Part shown: positions 45,718 to 55,317 of the stretch, piece by piece
Position numbering within the stretch: position 1 is the stretch's first letter
Layout of the letters: every line of letters starts with the position of its first letter
Assembly: GCF_026241335.1 (NCBI RefSeq)
Contig: NZ_JAPHAV010000001.1
Span: forward strand, 930,001-994,000
Reading direction: 5' to 3'
From: Ochrobactrum chromiisoli
GTDB taxonomy: Bacteria; Pseudomonadota; Alphaproteobacteria; Rhizobiales; Rhizobiaceae
DNA length: 64,000 bases
Notes under the pieces: generated by a model
What the model saw: the letters and a program-made list of their open reading frames with translations, nothing else
Databases searched by the model: none
Told to the model about the DNA's origin: nothing
Made by a program: the position numbers and the translations under genes

Positions 45718-46805
45718 TAACCATCCTCCTTATGCAACAAAAAGGAGACACCAAAAAATGTCGCAATAACAACTGGAACCCAGGCAGCAACGAATGGCGG
45801 AACGAATCCCGCATTCCCGAATGCCTTCACCAAGACTGAAACGACATAAAGCATGAAGCCAGCAACAACGCCACCCAGAATCATCGCACCGGACTGACCA
45901 AAGCGCACAAATTTCAACGACACTGTTGCAGCAATGAGCGTCATTGCCATCAAGAGCGCAGGTAAGGCCAGAAGTGACTGGTATTGCATGTCAAATGCGT
46001 TTGCCGAATAACCGAAAGAACGCGCAACCTCGATCTTGTGACGCAATTGCGTAAACGGAATCGTATCGGGGGAGGCGAGCTTTTCTTCCACATATTCCGG
46101 GCGCAGCTGCGTCGGAATACTGAAGCTTTCCATTTTGCGCGGCTCTTCACCGCGCGAAAACTGTGTGACGTCGGTCAGTTCCCAGTGACCGTCCATAAGC
46201 TTCGCGGTGCGCGCATCATAGCGTTTGCTGATTTTCTTCTTGTCATCGAATTGAATAAAGGTCGCATCGGCAAGCGTTGCTCCGCGATCCAGAATGCTTT
46301 TGGCGCCAATAATCGTTTCGCCTTCATCGGTCTTCTGTCGAAGCCATGGATCACGCAACGCTGATACGTCCGTCACTTTGCCAGTCTTCCAGTTGGAAGC
46401 GATTTCATCGGCTTTCGAGAAACCGTAAGCGGCAAACGGATTGAGAATAAAGATCGTCGCCAGACCAAACAGCAAAGCGCCAAAACAAGCTGGCAGCAGG
46501 AACTGCCATGCCGAAACCCCGACCGAACGCGCAACGACAAGTTCATACTTACGATTGAGCGAAATCAGCGTCGCCATGGCGGAAAACAAGGCCACAAAGG
46601 GGATCATCTGCTGCATGATGAAGGGAACGCGCATTGCAGAGATCCCAAGCGCGATCCAAACGGAATAGCCCGGAAGATTTGCAAGTTTGCTGGCGTTTTC
46701 CGTGAAGTCGAGCAGCAGAGCCAGCGCGAAAATGCCGAGCAAAAAATAGAATGTAATCTGCACATAGCGGACAAAGAAGTAACGCCCAAGGGTCCAGCCA
46801 ATCAT
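45717..46805 (-). CDS. lptG: LPS export permease LptG
   Basis: A 362-residue YjgP/YjgQ-family inner-membrane permease, partner of LptF and the ATPase LptB, that extracts LPS from the inner membrane. N-terminal helices hold LLDFTENASKLANLPG and PFIMQQMIPFVALFSAM; a periplasmic jellyroll domain is at about 130-250, and further helices follow. The start overlaps lptF by 4 nt and the stop overlaps lptD. LptB is not in the window. Confidence 0.95.
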   Translation of the reverse strand: MIGWTLGRYFFVRYVQITFYFLLGIFALALLLDFTENASKLANLPGYSVWIALGISAMRVPFIMQQMIPFVALFSAMATLISLNRKYELVVARSVGVSAWQFLLPACFGALLFGLATIFILNPFAAYGFSKADEIASNWKTGKVTDVSALRDPWLRQKTDEGETIIGAKSILDRGATLADATFIQFDDKKKISKRYDARTAKLMDGHWELTDVTQFSRGEEPRKMESFSIPTQLRPEYVEEKLASPDTIPFTQLRHKIEVARSFGYSANAFDMQYQSLLALPALLMAMTLIAATVSLKFVRFGQSGAMILGGVVAGFMLYVVSVLVKAFGNAGFVPPFVAAWVPVVIATFFGVSFLLHKEDG

Positions 46806-48010
46806 GCGTGCCCTCCTGAGTTTTTACGCAGTCGGCCAAGCACACGATTATAAATGCCGGAGGCATACCCCCTGAAGCGATCAAAGCCATCAAGAATGCG
46901 ATCGTTCCACTTGTCAGGAAGCCCGATACGACGTCCCGTGAAAAGGGCAAAACCAGTCAACAGAATCACACCGAGCGGTATCAGATACATGATGAAAATA
47001 TAGGTTTCGTCCTTGTCCGCACGGTCAGCCGAGAAATAGCCAGCCCAATAGACAAGCAATGCAGTGCTGATCGCCGAGAAGGACGCAGAGACACGGGCTT
47101 CGCGGTGCGAGCGCGAGTCACCGGCATAGGCAAGGGCAATCATCGCAAACACAATTGGGTAAAGCCATTCTGTCAGGCGACGATGCAATTCCGCTTTGTA
47201 ACGAAGAGGACGCGTCTGCAGGATCGGATCGTTCGGATCCGGGTTAAGCAGATAGGACAGCGGACGATCCTTGGCATAAATAACAAAATCGTCGCCAGCC
47301 GATGTGAACTGGCTGAGATCAAATGCATAAGAATTGAACTTGATGATCGAAACCGTACCGTCAGAAACATCCCTGCGCTGGACTTCCCCATCCTTCATCA
47401 GCAACATGTCGCCTGCGGGCGTGGTGGCAATGTTGCCGTCTGCTGCATAGTAAATCAGATCAAGCGTCGGGTCGCGGGAATCAGCGATGAACAGACCGCC
47501 AATGCTGCCATCGGGGTGGCGCTCTGCGATCTGGATATAAAGATTATCGGCGAGTTTGCGGAAATTGCCTTCCTGTACAACGACATTGAGCATATCCGCA
47601 CTCGCATTGGCGATCATGGCTCGCATATTCATGCGCGCATAGGGATCGACGTAGTTCGCAACCAGAAACGATACGAGCGAGATAATCGCTGCGAGTATCA
47701 AAATCGGACGCATGACGGCACTGCGTGGCGCGCCCGAGGCGTTGATGACGACAAGTTCGGAATCCTGGTTCATCGTCGAAAGTGTCTGCGTAATGGCAAT
47801 GATCAGCGCAAATGGCATAACCAGAGGGATTGCAGACGGAATAAGCAACGAACTGAACTGGATGATTGTCTGAATGGACTGGCCGCTGGTGGTGAGAAAA
47901 TCCACACGTTGAAGCACTTGCACTGTCCACGTAATGCCCACAGCAGCACCGAGTACCGCTAAGAACATGACCGCCACGCGGCGCAGGATGTACAACTCGA
48001 TCAATCTCAT
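46802..48010 (-). CDS. lptF: LPS export permease LptF
   Basis: A 402-residue YjgP/YjgQ-family permease, first gene of the lptF-lptG-lptD operon. The start MRLIELYILRRVAVMFLAVL and QVLQRVDFLTTSGQSI are typical of rhizobial LptF; the family motif PLVMPFALIIAITQTL is present. The jellyroll domain is at about 140-280. Divergent from pepA across a 383-bp gap. Confidence 0.95.
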   Translation of the reverse strand: MRLIELYILRRVAVMFLAVLGAAVGITWTVQVLQRVDFLTTSGQSIQTIIQFSSLLIPSAIPLVMPFALIIAITQTLSTMNQDSELVVINASGAPRSAVMRPILILAAIISLVSFLVANYVDPYARMNMRAMIANASADMLNVVVQEGNFRKLADNLYIQIAERHPDGSIGGLFIADSRDPTLDLIYYAADGNIATTPAGDMLLMKDGEVQRRDVSDGTVSIIKFNSYAFDLSQFTSAGDDFVIYAKDRPLSYLLNPDPNDPILQTRPLRYKAELHRRLTEWLYPIVFAMIALAYAGDSRSHREARVSASFSAISTALLVYWAGYFSADRADKDETYIFIMYLIPLGVILLTGFALFTGRRIGLPDKWNDRILDGFDRFRGYASGIYNRVLGRLRKNSGGHA

Positions 48011-48393
48011 GGGTGGAGTTTACATCCTGGTTCCGTTGAAAAAGCCTGACCCTTAAACAGAATCGTGGCTCGAAAATTAACAGCTACACTAATTGGACTT
48101 GGCTAAAATTAGCCAAAGAAATTAGGTTAACAGATTACTAAAGTTTTTTGGTTGATACCAGCGACCGTGTCTCTAAAGCCATTGGAATAATCGACGCAAC
48201 CCATTTTCATCTATTTTCGCTGTAAGACAAGATAGGTTCATATCCAAGGCTCGCAAGTTTTTATTCGAGTTAACGCAAAACTGATTTTCATTGAACGTCA
48301 CTCTTGCCGTTTCGCCATATTCGTCTCACATGAGTAAGGAAAAGTCGCGACACAATCGTGTCATCTCATGGTCTGAGTTTGTTTGGAGTTGTT
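48011..48393. other. Divergent promoter region lptF / pepA
   Basis: No gene is seen. The stretch is A/T-rich and holds the promoters of the LPS-export operon and pepA. A frame from 48358 runs into pepA but the ribosome site favours ATG 48394. No regulator site was recognised. Confidence 0.5.
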
Positions 48394-49887
48394 ATGTCGA
48401 AACGTCCTTCCATTTCTTTCAGTGAATTTTCAGCCCCCCATAAAGGCGTAAGCATCGTTCTGGTTGCCAAGGGCGGCGGCTTTTCAGAAGAAGCCGCGCA
48501 GGCCGTTGGCGGGTCAGAAAAAATTGCGCGCATCATTGAAATCTCTGGCTTTTCGGGTGCTTTGGGCAAAACTGCCGAAGCCATTGAAACGACGGAAGGC
48601 GGTATTGATAAGATCGTTTTGGTTGGTGCGGGCGACCCCGGCGAACTTGGTAATGACGACTGGGTCAAAATTGGCGGAGCCGCATTTTCGCGAATCGGCA
48701 AGGCAGAACGCGCGACACTCACGCTTGCACTGCCGGAAACCACAATCGCTGGCGACGAAGCAGGCGATGTGGCTCTGGGCATGATTCTGCGTTCTTATGA
48801 CTTCAATCGTTATAAAACCCGCAAAAATGAAGAAAACAACGAGCCAAAGCATTCTGCAAAGGTTCACATTCACGTTGCTGATGTTCATAGCGCCAAAAGA
48901 GCCCTTGAAGTTGCTGACGCCGTTGCCGATGGCGTGCTCAAAGCACGCGATCTGGTCAATGAGCCAGCCAACATTCTTGGCCCTGTCGAGTTTGCTGAGG
49001 AAGCGCAGAAGCTTGAAAAGCTTGGCGTGAAGGTCGAGGTTCTCGGCGAAAAGGAAATGAAGAAGCTGGGCATGGGCTCTTTGCTGGGGGTCGCGCAGGG
49101 CTCTGTTCGCCCACCACGTCTCGTTGTCATGGAATGGCAGGGTGCCAAAGCCAAGGAAAAGCCGGTCGCGTTTGTCGGTAAAGGCGTGGTGTTTGATACG
49201 GGCGGCATCTCGATCAAGCCTGCCGCTGGCATGGAAGAAATGAAAGGTGACATGGGCGGCGCTGCTGCTGTCACCGGATTGATGCGGGCGCTCGCAGGAC
49301 GCAAGGCGAAGGTCAATGCAATCGGTGTTATTGGCCTTGTCGAAAATATGCCGGATGGCAATGCGCAGCGCCCCGGCGACATTGTAACGTCAATGTCCGG
49401 CCAGACGATCGAAGTCATCAACACGGATGCCGAAGGCCGTCTCGTGCTGGCAGATGCACTTTATTACACCAATGATCGCTTCAAGCCGCAGTTCATTATC
49501 AATCTGGCGACGCTGACGGGTGCGATTCTCGTGGCGCTTGGCACACACCATGCGGGTCTGTTCTCCAATGATGATGAGCTCGCAGACCAGCTTTATGACG
49601 CTGGTCAGGCAACAGGTGAAAAGCTGTGGCGTATGCCGATGGGCAAGGAATACGACAAGATGATCGATTCCAAGTTTGCCGACATGAAAAACAGTTCGGG
49701 TCGCTACGCCGGCTCAATTACGGCAGCACAGTTCCTCAAGCGCTTTGTCGGTGATACACCTTGGGCGCATCTTGATGTGGCGGGAACGGCGATGGCATCC
49801 CCAACCAACGAATACAGCCAGACCTGGGCGTCGGGGTATGGCGTTCGTCTGCTGGACCGTCTTGTGCGGGATAACTTCGAAAGCTGA
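48394..49887 (+). CDS. pepA: Leucyl aminopeptidase
   Basis: A 497-residue M17 aminopeptidase, also known in E. coli as a DNA-binding accessory protein. Metal and active-site motifs: [27 protein letters not shown], and the family signature [12 protein letters not shown]. The N-terminal macro-like domain spans about 1-165. ATG 48394 follows TTGGAGTTGTT. A perfect hairpin follows before holC. Confidence 0.96.
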   Translation: MSKRPSISFSEFSAPHKGVSIVLVAKGGGFSEEAAQAVGGSEKIARIIEISGFSGALGKTAEAIETTEGGIDKIVLVGAGDPGELGNDDWVKIGGAAFSRIGKAERATLTLALPETTIAGDEAGDVALGMILRSYDFNRYKTRKNEENNEPKHSAKVHIHVADVHSAKRALEVADAVADGVLKARDLVNEPANILGPVEFAEEAQKLEKLGVKVEVLGEKEMKKLGMGSLLGVAQGSVRPPRLVVMEWQGAKAKEKPVAFVGKGVVFDTGGISIKPAAGMEEMKGDMGGAAAVTGLMRALAGRKAKVNAIGVIGLVENMPDGNAQRPGDIVTSMSGQTIEVINTDAEGRLVLADALYYTNDRFKPQFIINLATLTGAILVALGTHHAGLFSNDDELADQLYDAGQATGEKLWRMPMGKEYDKMIDSKFADMKNSSGRYAGSITAAQFLKRFVGDTPWAHLDVAGTAMASPTNEYSQTWASGYGVRLLDRLVRDNFES

Positions 49888-49910
49888 TTTCGATTCAGAA
49901 ACAACGGTAT

Positions 49911-49941
49911 GGGCTGAGAAGGTGAATCGCTTTCTCAGCCC
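49911..49941 (+). terminator. Hairpin between pepA and holC
   Basis: GGGCTGAGAA and TTCTCAGCCC form a perfect 10-bp stem with an 11-nt loop, 24 nt before the holC start. No T-run follows. It may reduce read-through or protect the pepA mRNA end. Confidence 0.5.
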
Positions 49942-49965
49942 CGCCAAATCCTATACAAAGAGCGC

Positions 49966-50415
49966 ATGGCTGAAATTCTCTTTTATCACCTCACAGAATC
50001 GACGCTGGATGAAGCGCTTCCGGGCCTTGTCGAACGTTCGATAACACGTGGATGGCGCGTCGTCATTCAGGCTGTGACCGAGGAACGGCGTGACGCTTTA
50101 GACAGTCTTTTGTGGACTTTCTCGGATACGTCTTTTGTGGCCCATGGCACCGATCATGAGCCGCTTGCTGAGCATCAGCCGGTCTTGCTGACCACATCGC
50201 AAGCCAATTTGAATGGCGCCACTGTCCGCTTTCTTGTGGAGGGGGCGGCGCTTGAAGATGCAAGCCCTTATGATCGGCTGGTTGTCATGTTTGATGGTCA
50301 TAATCAGGAGCAGCTTGAAAATGCGCGCGCCCAGTGGAAAACTTTCAAGATGGGGAACCACGATTTGACCTATTGGCAACAGACAACGGATCGTCGTTGG
50401 GAGCGCAAAGCCTGA
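49966..50415 (+). CDS. holC: DNA polymerase III chi subunit
   Basis: A 149-residue subunit that links the clamp loader to SSB. Start MAEILFYHLTESTLDEALP, the RGWRVVIQAVTEERRDALD stretch and the LVVMFDGHNQEQLENAR end are typical of alphaproteobacterial HolC. The pepA-holC order is widely conserved. Its TGA overlaps the ATG of the next gene (TGATG). Confidence 0.92.
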   Translation: MAEILFYHLTESTLDEALPGLVERSITRGWRVVIQAVTEERRDALDSLLWTFSDTSFVAHGTDHEPLAEHQPVLLTTSQANLNGATVRFLVEGAALEDASPYDRLVVMFDGHNQEQLENARAQWKTFKMGNHDLTYWQQTTDRRWERKA

Positions 50416-50978
50416 TGCGTGCCGTCTTTATCGCAATGATTGTGGTGGGCTTCGGTTTAGCCCTCGGCTACCCATGGTATATGCGCCATTTCACAGGCGA
50501 TGAGATTGGGCGCTGGCCGATTCTTGAAAGCCGTCAGGCTGGCTTCATTACACAGGAAGTTAAGCTTGAAGCGAGCGATGCACCGGTTCGTATTTTCGTG
50601 GATGCCACGCCATTGCCGGGCTATGTACCAGCTGAACGCCGTTCGGCGATAACTCTGGCTGTCAGCCGCGATGGTTTCCCAGTTCTTTCTCAGGGGTTGG
50701 ATTTTGCTTCGGGCAGCAGTTCCATCAACACGGATCGTCCGCAGGATGGAAGTGTTTTGCGTCAGAGTGCAGGCGATATCGATCCTGTCTTGTCTGGCAC
50801 TTATGCATTTCACGCTGTTCAGGGCAATACGGATGGTTTGCAACTCTCAAAGGCCGAACTCGTGCTGAGACGCGGTGCTGAGGAAGCGGATGAGACTTAT
50901 ACAACGATCGGACTCATCCTTGGTGTGCTCGGTGTCTATGCGCTGATGCGCACGCGCATTCGACGGCGGGTTGAATAG
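50415..50978 (+). CDS. Membrane protein of unknown function behind holC
   Basis: A 187-residue protein. ATG 50415 shares bases with the holC stop, so translation is coupled. Residues 2-18 form an N-terminal membrane helix or signal (AVFIAMIVVGFGLALGY); a beta-rich periplasmic domain covers about 40-150 (VKLEASDAPVRIFVDATPL, and RSAITLAVSRDGFPVL); a second helix lies at about 160-178 (TIGLILGVLGVYALM) with a basic tail. I do not recognise a named family. The topology suggests both ends anchored and the middle in the periplasm. Confidence 0.7.
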   Translation: MRAVFIAMIVVGFGLALGYPWYMRHFTGDEIGRWPILESRQAGFITQEVKLEASDAPVRIFVDATPLPGYVPAERRSAITLAVSRDGFPVLSQGLDFASGSSSINTDRPQDGSVLRQSAGDIDPVLSGTYAFHAVQGNTDGLQLSKAELVLRRGAEEADETYTTIGLILGVLGVYALMRTRIRRRVE

Positions 50979-50982
50979 AAAC

Positions 50983-52866
50983 TTATTCGGCCATTGCTTC
51001 TTCATATTCGGAAGACATTTCCAGCCATTTGTCTTCCGCATCGGCAAGCGCTGATTTTGCTTCGCTCATTTCCTTGTTGAGGCGTATCGCCTTCTGTGGC
51101 TCTTTCTCATAAAGGGCGGGGTCTTCCAATTGCGTGGTGAACCCTTGAATCTGTTTCTGCAGTTTCTGCATCAAGTTCTCGGTTTCCTTGATCTTTTTGA
51201 GCAAGGGCGCGAATGTCTCACGCTTCTGGGCGGCAAGCTTGCGCTGCTCTGCCTTGTTGATCTTCGGCCCTTCGTCGCGCTCTGAAACCTGTTCGCCCTT
51301 GGCATCGGCCAGAACGATCTGGCGATATTCGTCCAGATCGCCATCAAATGCCTTCACAGCCCCTTCACGCACCAGCCACAGACGTTCCATGGTTGCTTCG
51401 ATCAGGTGACGGTCATGCGCAATCAGGATAACGGCGCCATTGAAGGCATTGAGCGCATGAACCAGTTCTTCACGGCTGTCGATGTCGAGATGGTTGGTCG
51501 GTTCGTCGAGGATCAGCAGGTTCGGACCATGGAAGGTTGCAAGCCCCATCAGAAGACGTGCTTTTTCACCACCAGAGAGATCTCTGGCAGGTGTCAGCAT
51601 CTTTTCTGTCGAAAGCCCCATCTGGGCAACACGCGCACGCACCTTTGCTTCCGGCTCGCCCGGCATGAGCTTGCGCACATGCTCAATTGCATTGTCTTCC
51701 GGAATGAGATCATCCATCTGATGTTGCGCAAAGAACGCCACTTTCAGATTGGGCGAAAGCGTCAGCGTTCCTTTTTCCGGCTGCAACCGACCGGCAATCA
51801 GCTTGGCAAGCGTCGACTTACCGTTGCCGTTTGAACCGAGCAGTGCAATGCGGTCATCATTGTCGATACGCAGCGTCACGTTGCGCAAAACCGGCTTGCC
51901 CGGCACATAACCGACATCGGCATTATCCAATGCGATAATCGGCGAAGCGGCTTTCTTCTCTGCATCGGGAAAACGAAATGGCTGCACATTGCTTTCAACA
52001 TAAAGCTCAATGGGCTTGAGCTTTTCCAGAGCCTTCATGCGCGATTGTGCCTGACGTGCCTTGGTCGCCTTGGCGCGGAACCGCTCTACAAAGGATTCCA
52101 TATGCTTGCGGTGCGCTTCCTGCTTGGCATGGGCCTTTTGCTGAAGCTCCAGCATTTCGTGGCGCTGCCGTTCGAACTGATCATAATTGCCGCGCCAGAA
52201 GCTGATTTTCTTCTGGTCGAGATGCATAATTGACGATGTAGCCGAATTGAGCAGATCGCGATCATGGCTGATGATGATGACGGTGTGCGGATAACGCTTC
52301 ACATAATCAACCAGCCACAACACGCCTTCAAGATCGAGATAGTTGGTCGGCTCGTCGAGCAGCAACAGATCGGGTTCGGCAAAAAGCACGGCTGCAAGCG
52401 CCACGCGCATACGCCAGCCGCCTGAGAAGGCGGAAGCGGGGCGGCGCTGTGCTTCGGCGTTGAAACCAAGACCTGACAGGATCGCGCCTGCGCGCGCTTC
52501 CGCTGAATGGGCATTGATGTCAGCAAGGCGTGTATGAATTTCAGCAATCCGGTGCGGGTCGGTTGCCGTCTCCGCCTCTTCAAGAAGCGCTGCACGTTCC
52601 TTGTCCGCTTTCATGACGATTTCAATGAGCGCATCTTCTGTGCCGGGCGCTTCCTGCGCTACTTGACCAATACGTGTATTTTTCGGCAGGGAAATACTGC
52701 CGGTCTCAGAGGCGAGATCGCCGGTGATGACACGAAACAGGGTCGATTTTCCGGTGCCGTTGCGGCCGACAAAACCTGTCTTCGAACCCGCTGGCAGCGT
52801 GATGCTGGCGTGGTCGATCAGGAGGCGTCCGGCGATTCGTACGGAGATGTCGTCAAGAATAAGCAT
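50983..52866 (-). CDS. ABC-F family ATPase
   Basis: A 627-residue protein with two ABC ATPase domains and no membrane helices, as in ABC-F translation factors (Uup/YheS-type). Walker A motifs are GRNGTGKST and GSNGNGKST; signature motifs are AFSGGWRMRV and DLSGGEKARL; Walker B are LLLLDEPTNYLD and LLILDEPTNHLD. The linker (about 230-300) and a coiled-coil C-terminal part (about 530-620) are Lys/Glu-rich. ATG 52866 is chosen because it gives the usual start MLILDDISVRIAGR. Convergent with the gene behind holC, 4 nt apart. Confidence 0.92.
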   Translation of the reverse strand: MLILDDISVRIAGRLLIDHASITLPAGSKTGFVGRNGTGKSTLFRVITGDLASETGSISLPKNTRIGQVAQEAPGTEDALIEIVMKADKERAALLEEAETATDPHRIAEIHTRLADINAHSAEARAGAILSGLGFNAEAQRRPASAFSGGWRMRVALAAVLFAEPDLLLLDEPTNYLDLEGVLWLVDYVKRYPHTVIIISHDRDLLNSATSSIMHLDQKKISFWRGNYDQFERQRHEMLELQQKAHAKQEAHRKHMESFVERFRAKATKARQAQSRMKALEKLKPIELYVESNVQPFRFPDAEKKAASPIIALDNADVGYVPGKPVLRNVTLRIDNDDRIALLGSNGNGKSTLAKLIAGRLQPEKGTLTLSPNLKVAFFAQHQMDDLIPEDNAIEHVRKLMPGEPEAKVRARVAQMGLSTEKMLTPARDLSGGEKARLLMGLATFHGPNLLILDEPTNHLDIDSREELVHALNAFNGAVILIAHDRHLIEATMERLWLVREGAVKAFDGDLDEYRQIVLADAKGEQVSERDEGPKINKAEQRKLAAQKRETFAPLLKKIKETENLMQKLQKQIQGFTTQLEDPALYEKEPQKAIRLNKEMSEAKSALADAEDKWLEMSSEYEEAMAE

Positions 52867-52922
52867 GGTGAAAAGGCTTTTGCACGGCTTGAGATATTTC
52901 CGCAAGTATCAACTATTCGCTA

Positions 52923-53435
52923 TCAGGCGAAACGGCGGCCCGCTTCGCTGCGCTGAAACTGAATAAGATCAAGCGATGGCGCATCCGCACGCAACCGTGT
53001 GAGTCCTGCATGGATTTGCCCACGATGGTGCGTTTGATGGTTGAAGAGATGGGCGAGTGCCGGGGCGACCCGCTGGCTGATCGTTCGCACATTGGTTGCT
53101 GTCATGTAGGTGAAGCGTCCAGCAAGTTGTTCAGCATTCATGCTTTCAACATATTTACAGATGCGCTCATCTTCAGCCTTTCGCATGGTGCGGAGCTTTA
53201 TAAAATCATCAGTGATAATTGCATCAAGCTGGTTGGGATGGTCGCCTTCGCCGGTAAAGCGCTTCATCCAGATGCGGTCTGTGACCAGCAAGTGATTAAA
53301 CGTGCGGTGTATCGATCCAAAATACAGGCCGAGATCTACTCGATAGTCGATGTCGCTCAGATCAGCCGCTGCTGAATAGAGCAAGTCATTGGCCCAGTGA
53401 TTGTAATGAGCGAACATTAAAAAGTGCTGTTCCAT
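52923..53435 (-). CDS. DinB-family protein
   Basis: A protein of 170 residues with the DinB/YfiT four-helix fold. Metal-binding histidines are likely in GSIHRTFNHLLVTDRIW and HLFNHQTHHRGQIHAG. ATG 53435 opens MEQHFLMFAHYNHWAN; the frame runs to 53465. Some relatives are thiol transferases or damage-induced, but most have no known role. It lies upstream of the ABC-F gene, separated by about 56 nt. Confidence 0.85.
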   Translation of the reverse strand: MEQHFLMFAHYNHWANDLLYSAAADLSDIDYRVDLGLYFGSIHRTFNHLLVTDRIWMKRFTGEGDHPNQLDAIITDDFIKLRTMRKAEDERICKYVESMNAEQLAGRFTYMTATNVRTISQRVAPALAHLFNHQTHHRGQIHAGLTRLRADAPSLDLIQFQRSEAGRRFA

Positions 53436-53451
53436 GATTTTTCCCCCCGAA

Positions 53452-53500
53452 GGCATTTCCAGCAAAAGCGCACAGCGTCTTTGTATGAGATAACGCCAAA
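53452..53500. repeat. Palindromic repeat, type B (degenerate copy)
   Basis: GGCATTTCCAGCAAAAGCGC, then GTCTTTGTATGAGATAACGCC aligns with the type B unit at 1058-1110 and the copy at about 54124-54172. It lies 17 nt upstream of the DinB-family gene start. Confidence 0.5.
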
Positions 53501-53697
53501 GACATAACGACAGAGCAGCTATTTTGCATCCCGAAAGACATATGACGCTCTGGTGAATCGAATTACCCTTCTATGCAGCCAATTTTCTGCTCTCTCAAGC
53601 TGATAAGCGCGTTGGGTGAGGCGCTCCCCCTTGGCAATCGGGCCTATCACGGTTATAGAACCCCACTTTCCGAATTTTCCATCATACAAGGTGTCAT

Positions 53698-54120
53698 ATG
53701 GCAATCGAACGTACTTTCTCCATGATCAAGCCTGATGCAACCCGCCGCAACCTGACCGGTGCGATTACTGCCAAGCTTGAAGAAGCTGGTCTGCGCGTTG
53801 TTGCTTCCAAGCGCGTCTGGATGAGCCGCCGCGAAGCTGAAGGCTTTTACGCAGTTCATAAAGAGCGTCCTTTCTTTGGTGAACTGGTCGACTCGATGTC
53901 TTCGGGTCCGACAATCGTTCAGGTTCTCGAAGGCGAAAACGCAATTGCCAAGAACCGTGAAGTCATGGGCGCAACCAACCCGGAAAACGCAGACGCTGGC
54001 ACGATCCGCAAGGAATTCGCACTGTCGATCGGCGAAAACTCGGTTCATGGTTCGGACGCTCCTGAAACGGCTGCTGAAGAAATCGCTTACTGGTTCTCCG
54101 GTACAGAAATCGTCGGCTAA
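53698..54120 (+). CDS. ndk: Nucleoside diphosphate kinase
   Basis: A 140-residue enzyme that balances nucleoside triphosphates through a phospho-His intermediate. Start [18 protein letters not shown]; the active-site stretch is [12 protein letters not shown] with catalytic His near residue 117. Normal length. AAGGTGTCAT precedes the ATG. A terminator follows at 54194. Confidence 0.98.
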   Translation: MAIERTFSMIKPDATRRNLTGAITAKLEEAGLRVVASKRVWMSRREAEGFYAVHKERPFFGELVDSMSSGPTIVQVLEGENAIAKNREVMGATNPENADAGTIRKEFALSIGENSVHGSDAPETAAEEIAYWFSGTEIVG

Positions 54121-54123
54121 TTC

Positions 54124-54172
54124 AGCATTTCCAGCAAAAGTGCAGCGCGGTTTTGCGTAGGATAATGCAATA
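54124..54172. repeat. Palindromic repeat, type B, just after ndk
   Basis: CAGCATTTCCAGCAAAAGTG, then CAGCGCGGTTTTGCGTAGGA and TAATGC align with the unit at 1058-1110. The repeat starts within about 4 nt of the ndk stop codon. Confidence 0.6.
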
Positions 54173-54193
54173 AAGAAGTCAGATGGATTGAAA

Positions 54194-54221
54194 AAGCCCG
54201 GTCGCAAGACCGGGCTTATTT
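54194..54221. terminator. Terminator between convergent ndk and YbaY-META gene
   Basis: AAGCCCGGTC and GACCGGGCTT form a 10-bp stem around GCAA, with ATTTTATT on the plus side and A-rich sequence on the other, so it can serve both strands. Confidence 0.82.
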
Positions 54222-54241
54222 TATTGCGGCATTTGAGACGA

Positions 54242-55051
54242 TCAAAGGCTCTGTGCAAGCCTTGCCAACTCGTCGCCGCTCTCATCAATCAGGACAAGTT
54301 TTCCAGAATCCATTTTGTATGAACGTGTTTTGCCGAGCACATCGAGGAACTTGCGTTCTTGATTCATCAGTGCAGGTGGGCACTGCATGTAGGTCGAACC
54401 AATTTCACCGAAAGAAATATTGCTGCCTGATATCGTTGCCTTGCTCATGAAACGGTTGCAACCGCCGGAGCCGCTCACTGTGCCATCGGAATCAACCATA
54501 AGAGTGGTCTGGGCAGTATCGATGACGCCGCCGCCCTGAATATCCTCTGCGAGCCAGTCTTTGCCTTCGATCCCGATTGCAACGGCATCGTCTGTGCCTT
54601 TACGGACCATAACGAGCTTGAGTTCGATGGGGGCTGTGACATTTTTGGGATCAACCGTGTAACGCTCGTCAGTGACAAACCATAAGGTATCACCGGCAGC
54701 AATGCGTGCCTGCAAGGCATAGCTGTGCTGTGGTTCGAGTTGGTCTGTATCGAAGCTGATCGCAAAGGGGATCGGTGAGCCTTGTGGTGCTTCTATCCGT
54801 GTCTCCCCAATTGTCTTGGAAGGAGCGTCCGCGCGAGAAACATCAATGAGCTGCACGATAAGGTGCGCTTCGGGGGGAAGCGCAATGCGCTCACGATAGG
54901 AGGCCTTGCCGCTGATTGTCTTTTCGGCAGCAATACTCGCGGTTGGCATTGATGTTGTGACAAACATTGCGGCACCACCAAGCATGCCAATGCCGGCAGT
55001 GAGCGCTGCCACGATAGAAAGGGTTTTTGTCAGACCTTTTGCCATTGCCAA
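54242..55051 (-). CDS. Exported protein with YbaY-like and META (HslJ) domains
   Basis: A 269-residue protein. Residues about 10-42 form a signal or signal anchor (SIVAALTAGIGMLGGAAMFV, then SIAAEKTI). Residues about 45-150 resemble YbaY (ISGKASYRERIALPPEAHLI; PFAISFDTDQLEPQHSYALQ in part). Residues about 160-265 form a META/HslJ domain (SGSGGCNRFMSKATISG, YMQCPPALMNQERKFLDVL) with a conserved Cys pair. META domains are linked to heat or novobiocin response in E. coli. No lipobox Cys is clear. Function unknown. Confidence 0.82.
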   Translation of the reverse strand: MAMAKGLTKTLSIVAALTAGIGMLGGAAMFVTTSMPTASIAAEKTISGKASYRERIALPPEAHLIVQLIDVSRADAPSKTIGETRIEAPQGSPIPFAISFDTDQLEPQHSYALQARIAAGDTLWFVTDERYTVDPKNVTAPIELKLVMVRKGTDDAVAIGIEGKDWLAEDIQGGGVIDTAQTTLMVDSDGTVSGSGGCNRFMSKATISGSNISFGEIGSTYMQCPPALMNQERKFLDVLGKTRSYKMDSGKLVLIDESGDELARLAQSL

Positions 55052-55317
55052 ATTTAAAACTTTCGTTCCCCCAATTTTTAGTCATGCGGCTGCAGACATG
55101 TTACCGGATGTTCAAGGCAACCGAATTCGCGCGACACCATGACGAATGAGGCAAACATTAACCGTTGCTTCATGTGAAAATTGTGGCGGTGTGATTTTAT
55201 GCCGTCAATAGTTCCCATATTTTAGGGGGTTAAATAGTTAATTCGCCATTAAATGCGTCTTACGATATCTGATAAATTGGAAAAAGAATGTTGCGGGCGA
55301 CTTCTTGGGTTCGCTTT

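Noticed and set aside
53519..53704. 61-codon minus frame upstream of ndk
   Set aside because: It runs antisense through the ndk leader, has no ribosome site and no recognisable motif.
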